Assembly (NCBI GenBank): GCA_037013495.1 | Contig: CM072801.1 | Span: 80,771,816 to 80,835,815 of the forward strand | Source: Hippophae tibetana | Taxonomy: Eukaryota; Streptophyta; Magnoliopsida; Rosales; Elaeagnaceae | Length of the DNA: 64,000 bases | Direction of reading: 5' to 3' | Part shown: positions 51,040 to 61,213 of the stretch, piece after piece | How the letters are laid out: every line of letters starts with the position of its first letter | Position numbering within the stretch: the first letter of the stretch is position 1 | The notes under the pieces: generated by a model | What the model was told of the DNA's origin: nothing | What the model saw: only the letters and a program-made list of their open reading frames with translations | Databases searched by the model: none | Program-made: the position numbers and the translations under genes

Positions 51040-53219
51040 AAAATTGGAGCTCATCTCGATCCATACAATAATTGTTGGCCTAGCATTGGAACCTGATTTC
51101 CGTACCCAAATTCCATCTTTTACATAATTATCGAGGGTTTGAAGATTTTGTCGTAAATTTGCGGTTTACTTACCTTCGATATGATTCAATAGAGCTTTCA
51201 ATGAGATATAGGTTCCGACAAAGGTTTCTTTATTTATTTGGTCATTAACTCTGTATTCTTCCTAAAAAACTATGGGAGTAGAAAAAGAAAGGGGCAAGTT
51301 TTCAAAACTTCAAAAATACGAAAACATTTGATGAATCAGACTTCCAACATCAAATGACCATAACTTTTGACTAGGTTATCGTAACGAGTATTGTAATATA
51401 TCAAAATCGGAGCTCGTCTCGATCCATACAATAATTGTTGGCCTAGCATTGGAACCTGATTTCTGTACCCAAATTCCATCGTTTACATAACTTATCGAGG
51501 GTTTGAAGATTTTGTCATAAATTTCCGGTTTACTTACTTTCGATTTGAATCAATAGAGCTGTAAATGAGATATTGGATCCGAAAAAGGTTTCTTTATTTA
51601 TTTGGTCATTAAATCTGTATTCTTCCTAAAAAACTATGGGAGGAGAAAAAGAAAGGGGCTAGTTTTCATAATTTCAAATATAACAAAACATTTGATGAAT
51701 CAGACTTCCAACATCAAATGACCATAACTTTTAACTAGGGTATCGTAACGACTATTATAATATATCAAAATTGGAGCTCATCTCGATCCATACAATAATT
51801 GTTGGCCTAGCATTGGAACCTGATTTCCGTACCCAAATTCCATCTTTTACATAATTATCGAGGGTTTGAAGATTTTGTCGTAAATTTGCGGTTTACTTAC
51901 CTTCGATATGATTCAATAGAGCTGTCAATGAGATATAGGTTCCGACAAAGGTTTCTTTATTTATTTGGTCATTAACTCTGTATTCTTCCTAAAAAACTAT
52001 GGGAGTAGAAAAAGAAAGGGGCAAGTTTTCAAAACGTCAAAAATACGAAAACATTTGATGAATCAGACTTCCAACATCAAATGACCATAACTTTTGACTG
52101 GGGTATCGTAACGACTATTATAATATATCAAAATCGGGGCTCGTCTTGATCCATACAATAATTGTTGGCCTAGCATTGGAACTTGATTTCCGTACCCAAA
52201 TTCCATCGTTTACATAACTTATCGAGGGTTTTAAGATTTTATCGTAAATTTGCGGTTTACTTACTTTCGATTTGAATGAATAGAGCTGTCAATGAGATAT
52301 TGGATCCGAAAAAGGTTTCTTTATTTATTTGGTCATTAAATCTGTATTCTTCCTAAAAAACTATGGGAGGAGAAAAAGAAAGGGGCTAGTTTTCATAATT
52401 TCAAATATAACAAAACATTTGATGAATCAGACTTCCAACATCAAATGACCATAACTTTTGACTAGGGTATCGTAACGACTATTATAATATATCAAATCGT
52501 AGCTCGTCTCGATCCATACAATAATTGTTGGCCTCGGAATGGGACCTGATTTCTGTAAACAAATTCCATCGTTTACATAACTTATCGAGGGTTTTAAGAT
52601 TTTGTCGTAAATTTGCGGTTTACTTACCTTCGATATGATTCAATAGAGCTGTCAATGAGATATTGGTTCCGACAAAGGTTTCTTTATTTATTTGGTCATT
52701 AACTCTGTATTCTTCCTAAAAACCTATGGGAGTAGAAAAAGAAAGGGGCAAGTTTTCAAAACTTCAAAAATACGAAAACATTTGACGAATCAGACTTCCA
52801 ACATCAAATGACCATAACTTTTAACTAGGGTATCGTAACGACTATTATAATATATCAAAATTGGAGCTCATCTCGATCCATACAATAATTGTTGGCCTAG
52901 CATTGGAACCTGATTTCCGTACCCAAATTCCATCTTTTACATAATTATCGAGGGTTTGAAGATTTTGTCGTAAATTTGCGGTTTACTTACCTTCGATATG
53001 ATTCAATAGAGCTGTCAATGAGATATAGGTTCCGACAAAGGTTTCTTTATTTATTTGGTCATTAACTCTGTATTCTTCCTAAAAAACTATGGGAGTAGAA
53101 AAAGAAAGGGGCAAGTTTTCAAAACGTCAAAAATACGAAAACATTTGATGAATCAGACTTCCAACATCAAATGACCATAACTTTTGACTGGGGTATCGTA
53201 ACGACTATTATAATATATC
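51040..53219. repeat. Satellite zone with a duplicated two-monomer module (6 monomers)
   Basis: Monomers start at 51040, 51403, 51767, 52130, 52494 and 52857. The module 51767+52130 (tacataattatcg with the rare caaaacgtcaaaaatacg tail, then ggggctcgtcttgatcc with aatgaatag) is repeated as 52857+53220, 1090 bp (3 monomers) downstream, with a tgtaaacaaa monomer between. A third occurrence of the tacataattatcg/caaaacgtc monomer followed by a ggggctcg monomer is at 58306+58669. The monomer at 51403 carries the rare taacgagtattg junction just before it. Confidence 0.78.
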
Positions 53220-55399
53220 AAAATCGGGGCTCGTCTTGATCCATACAATAATTGTTGGCCTAGCATTGGAACTTGATTTCCGTACCCAAATTCCATCGTT
53301 TACATAACTTATCGAGGGTTTTAAGATTTTATCGTAAATTTGCGGTTTACTTACTTTCGATTTGAATGAATAGAGCTGTCAATGAGATATTGGATCCGAA
53401 AAAGGTTTCTTTATTTATTTGGTCATTAAATCTGAATTCTTCCTAAAAAACTATGGGAGCAGAAAAAGAAAGGGGCTAGTTTTCATAATTTCAAATATAA
53501 CAAAACATTTGATGAATCAGACTTCCAACATCAAATGACCATAACTTTTGACTGGGGTATCGTAACGACTATTATAATATATCAAATCGGAGCTCGTCTC
53601 GATCCATACAATAATTGTTGGCCTCGGAATGGAACCTGATTTTTGTACCCAAATTCCATCGTTTACATAACTTATCGAGGGTTTTAAGATTTTGTCGTAA
53701 ATTTGCGGTTTACTTACCTTCGATATGATTCAATAGAGCGGTCAATGAGATCATGGTTCCGACAAAGGTTTCTTTATTTATTTGGTCATTAAATCTGTAT
53801 TCTTCCTAAAAAACTATGGGAGCAGAAAAAGAAAGGGGCTAGTTTTCATAATTTAAAAAATAACAAAACATTTGATGAATGAGACTTCCAACATCAAATG
53901 ACCATAACTTTTGACTAGGGTATCGTAACGACTATTATAATATATCAAAATCGGAGCTCGTCTCGATCCATACAAAAATGTTGGCCTCGGAATGGGACCT
54001 GATTTCTGTACCCAAATTCCATCATTTACATAACTTATCGAGGGTTTTAAGATTTTGTCGTAACTTTGCGGTTTACTTACCTTCGATATGATTCAATAGA
54101 TCTGTCAATGAGATATAGGTTCCGACAAAGGTTTCTATTTTTATTTGGTCATTAAATCTGTATTCTTCCTAAAAAACTATGGGAGCAGAAAAAAGAAAGG
54201 GGCTAGTTTTCATAATTTCAAAAATAACAAAACATTTGATGAATCAGACTTCCAACATCAAATGACCATAACTTTTGACTGGGGTATCGTAACGACTACT
54301 GTAATATATCAAAATCGGAGCTCGTCTCGATCCATACAATAATTGTTGGCCTAGCATTGGAACTTAATTTCCGTACCCAAATTCCATCGTTTACATAACT
54401 TATCGAGGGTTTGAAGATTTTGTCGTAAATTTCCGGTTTACTTACTTTCGATTTGATCAATAGAGCTGTAAATGAGATATTGGATCCAAAAAAGTTTTCT
54501 TTATTTATTTGGTCATTAAATCTGTATTCTTCCTAAAAAACTATGGGAGGAGAAAAAGAAAGGGGCTAGTTTTCATAATTTCAAAAATAACAAAACATTT
54601 GATGAATGAGACTTCCAACATCAAATGACCATAACTTTTGACTAGGGTATCGTAACGACTATTATAATATATCAAATCGGAGCTCGTCTCGATCCATACA
54701 ATAATTGTTGGCCTCGGAATGGGACCTGATTTCTGTAAACAAATTCCATCGTTTACATAACTTATCGAGGGTTTTAAGATTTTGTCGTAAATTTGCGGTT
54801 TAATTACCTTCGATATGATTCAATAGAGCTGTCAATGAGATATTGGTTCCGACAAAGGTTTCTTTATTTATTTGGTCATTAACTCTGTATTCTTCCTAAA
54901 AAACTATGGGAGTAGAAAAAGAAAGGGGCAAGTTTTCAAAACTTCAAAAATACGAAAACATTTGACGAATCAGACTTCCAACATCAAATGACCATAACTT
55001 TTAACTAGGGTATCGTAACGACTATTATAATATATCAAAATTGGAGCTCATCTCGATCCATACAATAATTGTTGGCCTAGCATTGGAACCTGATTTCCGT
55101 ACCCAAATTCCATCTTTTACATAATTATCGAGGGTTTGAAGATTTTGTCGTAAATTTGCGGTTTACTTACCTTCGATATGATTCAATAGAGCTGTCAATG
55201 AGATATTGGTTCCGACAAAGGTTTCTTTATTTATTTGGTCATTAACTCTGTATTCTTCCTAAAAAACTATGGGAGTAGAAAAAGAAAGGGGCAAGTTTTC
55301 AAAACTTCAAAAATACGAAAACATTTGATGAATCAGACTTCCAACATCAAATGACCATAACTTTTGACTAGGTTATCGTAACGACTATTATAATATATC
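53220..55399. repeat. Higher-order repeat unit R5, copy 1: 6 monomers, 2180 bp
   Basis: Monomers start at 53220 (ggggctcg, aatgaatag), 53584 (ttttgtac, gatcatgg, aatttaaaaaataac), 53947 (acaaaaatgttgg, ccatcattt, cgtaactttg, agatctgtc, tctattttt), 54311 (gactactg before it, agcattgg, gatttgatcaat, ggatccaaaaaag), 54674 (tgtaaacaaa, tgacgaatcag) and 55037 (tacataattatcg). The series restarts at 55400 with near-perfect agreement. The third monomer fuses the cgtaactttg type of R4 position 4 to the agatctgtc/tctat body of the aattcttgg type. Confidence 0.85.
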
Positions 55400-57579
55400 G
55401 AAATCGGGGCTCGTCTCGATCCATACAATAATTGTTGGCCTAGCATTGGAACTTGATTTCCGTACCCAAATTCCATCGTTTACATAACTTATCGAGGGTT
55501 TTAAGATTTTATCGTAAATTTGCGGTTTACTTACTTTCGATTTGAATGAATAGAGCTGTCAATGAGATATTGGATCCGAAAAAGGTTTCTTTATTTATTT
55601 GGTCATTAAATCTGTATTCTTCCTAAAAAACTATGGGAGCAGAAAAAGAAAGGGGCTAGTTTTCATAATTTCAAATATAACAAAACATTTGATGAATCAG
55701 ACTTCCAACATCAAATGACCATAACTTTTGACTGGGGTATCGTAACGACTATTATAATATATCAAATCGGAGCTCGTCTCGATCCATACAATAATTGTTG
55801 GCCTCGGAATGGAACCTGATTTTTGTACCCAAATTCCATCGTTTACATAACTTATCGAGGGTTTTAAGATTTTGTCGTAAATTTGCGGTTTACTTACCTT
55901 CGATATGATTCAATAGAGCGGTCAATGAGATCATGGTTCCGACAAAGGTTTCTTTATTTATTTGGTCATTAAATCTGTATTCTTCCTAAAAAACTATGGG
56001 AGCAAAAAAAGAAAGGGGCTAGTTTTCATAATTTAAAAAATAACAAAACATTTGATGAATGAGACTTCCAACATCAAATGACCATAACTTTTGACTAGGG
56101 TATCGTAACGACTATTATAATATATCAAAATCGGAGCTCGTCTCGATCCATACAAAAATGTTGGCCTCGGAATGGGACCTGATTTCTGTACCCAAATTCC
56201 ATCATTTACATAACTTATCGAGGGTTTTAAGATTTTGTCGTAACTTTGCGGTTTACTTACCTTCGATATGATTCAATAGATCTGTCAATGAGATATAGGT
56301 TCCGACAAAGGTTTCTATTTTTATTTGGTCATTAAATCTGTATTCTTCCTAAAAAACTATGGGAGCAGAAAAAAGAAAGGGGCTAGTTTTCATAATTTCA
56401 AAAATAACAAAACATTTGATGAATCAGACTTCCAACATCAAATGACCATAACTTTTGACTGGGGTATCGTAACGACTACTGTAATATATCAAAATCGGAG
56501 CTCGTCTCGATCCATACAATAATTGTTGGCCTAGCATTGGAACCTAATTTCCGTACCCAAATTCCATCGTTTACATAACTTATCGAGGGTTTGAAGATTT
56601 TGTCGTAAATTTCCGGTTTACTTACTTTCGATTTGATCAATAGAGCTGTAAATGAGATATTGGATCCAAAAAAGTTTTCTTTATTTATTTGGTCATTAAA
56701 TCTGTATTCTTCCTAAAAAACTATGGGAGGAGAAAAAGAAAGGGGCTAGTTTTCATAATTTCAAAAATAACAAAACATTTGATGAATGAGACTTCCAACA
56801 TCAAATGACCATAACTTTTGACTAGGGTATCGTAACGACTATTATAATATATCAAATCGGAGCTCGTCTCGATCCATACAATAATTGTAGGCCTCGGAAT
56901 GGGACCTGATTTCTGTAAACAAATTCCATCGTTTACATAACTTATCGAGGGTTTTAAGATTTTGTCGTAAATTTGCGGTTTACTTACCTTCGATATGATT
57001 CAATAGAGCTGTCAATGAGATATTGGTTCCGACAAAGGTTTCTTTATTTATTTGGTCATTAACTCTGTATTCTTCCTAAAAAACTATGGGAGTAGAAAAA
57101 GAAAGGGGCAAGTTTTCAAAACTTCAAAAATACGAAAACATTTGACGAATCAGACTTCCAACATCAAATGACCATAACTTTTAACTAGGGTATCGTAACG
57201 ACTATTATAATATATCAAAATTGGAGCTCATCTCGATCCATACAATAATTGTTGGCCTAGCATTGGAACCTGATTTCCGTACCCAAATTCCATCTTTTAC
57301 ATAATTATCGAGGGTTTGAAGATTTTGTCGTAAATTTGCGGTTTACTTACCTTCGATATGATTCAATAGAGCTGTCAATGAGATATTGGATCCAACAAAG
57401 CTTTCTTTATTTATTTGGTCATTAACTCTGTATTCTTCCTAAAAAACTATGGGAGTAGAAAAAGAAAGGGGCAAGTTTTCAAAACTTCAAAAATACGAAA
57501 ACATTTGACGAATCAGACTTCCAACATCAAATGACCATAACTTTTAACTAGGGTATCGTAACGACTATTATAATATATC
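55400..57579. repeat. Higher-order repeat unit R5, copy 2: 6 monomers, 2180 bp
   Basis: Monomers at 55400, 55764, 56127, 56491, 56854 and 57217 repeat R5 in order, 2180 bp after copy 1. Differences by eye are few: atatcgaaatcgggg at the start, gagcaaaaaaag for gagcagaaaaag (about 56001), attgtaggcc for attgttggcc (about 56884), and the ggatccaacaaagc tract in the last monomer. The last monomer is also the first unit of a dimer expansion that follows. Confidence 0.85.
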
Positions 57580-58668
57580 AAAATTGGAACTCATCTCGAT
57601 CCATACAATAATTGTTGGCCTAGCATTGGAACCTGATTTCCGTACCCAAATTCCATCTTTTACATAATTATCGAGGGTTTGAAGATTTTGTCGTAAATTT
57701 GCGGTTTACTTACCTTCGATATGATTCAATAGAGCTGTCAATGAGATATTGGTTCCGACAAAGGTTTCTTTATTTATTTGGTCATTAACTCTGTATTCTT
57801 CCTAAAAAACTATGGGAGTAGAAAAAGAAAGGGGCAAGTTTTCAAAACTTCAAAAATACGAAAACATTTGACGAATCAGACTTCCAACATCAAATGACCA
57901 TAACTTTTAACTAGGGTATCGTAACGACTATTATAATATATCAAAATTGGAGCTCATCTCGATCCATACAATAATTGTTGGCCTAGCATTGGAACCTGAT
58001 TTCCGTACCCAAATTCCATCTTTTACATAATTATCGAGGGTTTGAAGATTTTGTCGTAAATTTGCGGTTTACTTACCTTCGATATGATTCAATAGAGCTG
58101 TCAATGAGATATTGGATCCAACAAAGCTTTCTTTATTTATTTGGTCATTAACTCTGTATTCTTCCTAAAAAACTATGGGAGTAGAAAAAGAAAGGGGCAA
58201 GTTTTCAAAACTTCAAAAATACGAAAACATTTGACGAATCAGACTTCCAACATCAAATGACCATAACTTTTAACTAGGGTATCGTAACGACTATTATAAT
58301 ATATCAAAATTGGAGCTCATCTCGATCCATACAATAATTGTTGGCCTAGCATTGGAACCTGATTTCCGTACCCAAATTCCATCTTTTACATAATTATCGA
58401 GGGTTTGAAGATTTTGTCGTAAATTTGCGGTTTACTTACCTTCGATATGATTCAATAGAGCTGTCAATGAGATATAGGTTCCGACAAAGGTTTCTTTATT
58501 TATTTGGTCATTAACTCTGTATTCTTCCTAAAAAACTATGGGAGTAGAAAAAGAAAGGGGCAAGTTTTCAAAACGTCAAAAATACGAAAACATTTGATGA
58601 ATCAGACTACCAACATCAAATGACCATAACTTTTGACTGGGGTATCGTAACGACTATTATAATATATC
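57217..58668. repeat. Tandem dimer expansion, two 726-bp copies
   Basis: 57217-57942 and 57943-58668 are nearly the same. Each has a tacataattatcg monomer with ggatccaacaaagctttc followed by a tacataattatcg monomer with ggttccgacaaagg. All four monomers share aaaattgga and catctttt, and the tgacgaatcag tail is in the first three; the fourth has atgaatcag with caaaacgtc. The second monomer of copy 1 has aaaattggaactc where the others have ggagctc. Confidence 0.83.
57390..57401. other. Short conversion-like tract inside a B-type monomer
   Basis: The bases atccaacaaagc replace the usual ttccgacaaagg, although both flanks (gtcaatgagatattgg before, tttctttatttatttgg and ttaactctg after) are of the B type. 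The tract otherwise belongs to the R3 position-5 monomer (16713, 42864, 50314 bodies), which has an A-type background. The minimal exchanged length is about 12 bp. The same tract recurs 726 bp downstream at 58116-58127, where it was carried by the dimer duplication. Confidence 0.65.
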
Positions 58669-60487
58669 AAAATCGGGGCTCGTCTCGATCCATACAATAA
58701 TTGTTGGCCTAGCATTGGAACTTGATTTCCGTACCCAAATTCCATCGTTTACATAACTTATCGAGGGTTTTAAGATTTTATCGTAAATTTGCGGTTTACT
58801 TACTTTCGATTTGAATGAATAGAGCTGTCAATGAGATATTGGATCCGAAAAAGGTTTCTTTATTTATTTGGTCATTAAATCTGTATTCTTCCTAAAAAAC
58901 TATGGGAGCAGAAAAAGAAAGGGGCTAGTTTTCATAATTTCAAATATAACAAAACATTTGATGAATCAGACTTCCAACATCAAATGACCATAACTTTTGA
59001 CTGGGGTATCGTAACGAATATTATAATATATCAAATCGGAGCTCGTCTCGATCCATACAATAATTGTTGGCCTCGGAATGGAACCTGATTTTTGTACCCA
59101 AATTCCATCGTTTACATAACTTATCGAGGGTTTTAAGATTTTGTCGTAAATTTGCGGTTTACTTACCTTCGATATGATTCAATAGAGCGGTCAATGAGAT
59201 CATGGTTCCGACAAAGGTTTCTTTATTTATTTGGTCATTAAATCTGTATTCTTCCTAAAAAACTATGGGAGCAGAAAAAGAAAGGGGCTAGTTTTCATAA
59301 TTTCAAAAATAACAAAACATTTGATGAATGAGACTTCCAACATCAAATGACCATAACTTTTGACTAGGGTATCGTAACGACTATTATAATATATCAAAAT
59401 CGGTGCTCGTCTCGATCCATACAAAAATTGTTGGCCTCAAAATGGGACCTGATTTCTGTACCCAAATTCCATCATTTACATAACTTATCGAGGGTTTTAA
59501 GATTTTGTCGTAAATTTGCGGTTTACTTACCTTCGATATGATTCAATAGATCTGTCAATGAGATATAGGTTCCGACAAAGGTTTCTATATTTATTTGGTC
59601 ATTAAATCTGTATTCTTCCTAAAAAACTATGGGAGCAGAACAAAGAAAGGGGCTAGTTTTCATAATTTCAAAAATAACAAAACATTTGATGAATCAGACT
59701 TCCAACATCAAATGACCATAACTTTTGAATGGGGTATCGTAACGACTACTCTAATATATCAAAATCGGAGCTCGTCTCGATCCATACAATAATTGTTGGC
59801 CTAGCATTGGAACCTAATTTCCGTACCCAAATTCCATCGTTTACATAACTTATCGAGGGTTTGAAGATTTTTTCGTAAATTTCCGGTTTACTTACTTTCG
59901 ATTTGATCAATAGAGCTGTAAATGAGATATTGGATTCAAAAAAGTTTCCTTTATTTATTTGGTCATTAAATCTGTATTCTTCCTAAAAAACTATGGGAGG
60001 AGAAAAAGAAAGGGGCTAGTTTTCATAATTTCAAAAATAACAAAACATTTGATGAATGAGACTTCCAACATCAAATGACCATAACTTTTGACTAGGGTAT
60101 CGTAACGACTATTATAATATATCAAATCGGAGCTCGTCTCGATCTATACAATAATTGTTGGCCTCGGAATGGGACCTGATTTCTGTAAACAAATTCCATC
60201 GTTTACATAACTTATCGAGGGTTTTAAGATTTTGTCGTAAATTTGCGGTTTACTTACCTTCGATATGATTCAATAGAGCTGTCAATGAGATATAGGTTCC
60301 GACAAAGGTTTCTATATTTATTTGGTCATTAAATCTGTATTCTTCCTAAAAAACTATGGGAGCAGAACAAAGAAAGGGGCTAGTTTTCATAATTTCAAAA
60401 ATAACAAAACATTTGATGAATCAGACTTCCAACATCAAATGACCATAACTTTTGAATGGGGTATCGTAACGACTACTGTAATATATC
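58669..60487. repeat. Higher-order repeat unit R5, copy 3, partial: monomers 1-5
   Basis: Monomers at 58669, 59033, 59396, 59761 and 60124 match R5 positions 1-5 (ggggctcg with aatgaatag; ttttgtac with gatcatgg; ccatcattt with agatctgtc; agcattgg with gatttgatcaat; tgtaaacaaa). It is more diverged than copies 1 and 2: the third monomer has acaaaaattgttgg and cgtaaatttg rather than acaaaaatgttgg and cgtaactttg, and private changes include gagcagaacaaag (about 59634) and ttttgaatgggg (about 59726). Position 6 is replaced by a repeat of positions 4-5. Confidence 0.8.
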
Positions 60488-61213
60488 AAAATCGGAGCTC
60501 GTCTCGATCCATTCAATAATTGTTGGCCTAGCCTTGGAACCTAATTTCCGTACCCAAATTCCATCGTTTACATAACTTATCGAGGGTTTGAAGATTTTGT
60601 CGTAAATTTCCGGTTTACTTACTTTCGATTTGATCAATAGAGCTGTAAATGAGATATTGGATTCAAAAAAGTTTCCTTTATTTATTTGGTCATTAAATCT
60701 GTATTCTTCCTAAAAAACTATGGGAGGAGAAAAAGAAAGGGGCTAGTTTTCATAATTTCAAAAATAACAAAACATTTGATGAATGAGACTTCCAACATCA
60801 AATGACCATAACTTTTGACTAGGGTATCGTAACGACTATTATAATATATCAAATCGGAGCTCGTCTCGATCTATACAATAATTGTTGGCCTCGGAATGGG
60901 ACCTGATTTCTGTAAACAAATTCCATCGTTTACATAACTTATCGAGGGTTTTAAGATTTTGTCGTAAATTTGCGGTTTACTTACCTTCGATATGATTCAA
61001 TAGAGCTGTCAATGAGATATTGGTTCCGACAAAGGTTTCTTTATTTATTTGGTCATTAAATCTGTATTCTTCATAAAAACGTATGGGAGCAGAAAAAGAA
61101 AGGGGCTAGTTTTCATAATTTCAAAAATAACAAAACATTTGATGAATGAGACTTCCAACATCAAATGACCATAACTTTTGACTAGGGTATCGTAACGACT
61201 ATTATAATATATC
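59761..61213. repeat. Tandem dimer expansion of R5 positions 4-5, two copies
   Basis: 59761-60487 and 60488-61213 each hold an A-type monomer (agcattgg or agccttgg, acctaattt, gatttgatcaat, ggattcaaaaaagtttcc) followed by a cgatctata/tgtaaacaaa monomer. The body of the 60124 monomer takes the agatatagg/tctatat/gagcagaacaaag sequence of the 59396 monomer, so the joint of the duplication lies inside it at about 60280-60300. The offset is 727 bp. Confidence 0.82.

Noticed and set aside
16547..60519. Short frames of 65-73 codons recurring at 16547, 19438, 22345, 25254, 42698, 44517, 54145, 56325, 59595 and 60322
   Set aside because: Their positions simply report the HOR periods (2891, 2907, 2909, 1819, 2180 and 727 bp). 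They end where the frame shifts at the aaaatcgg variant. They were used as period markers, not as genes.
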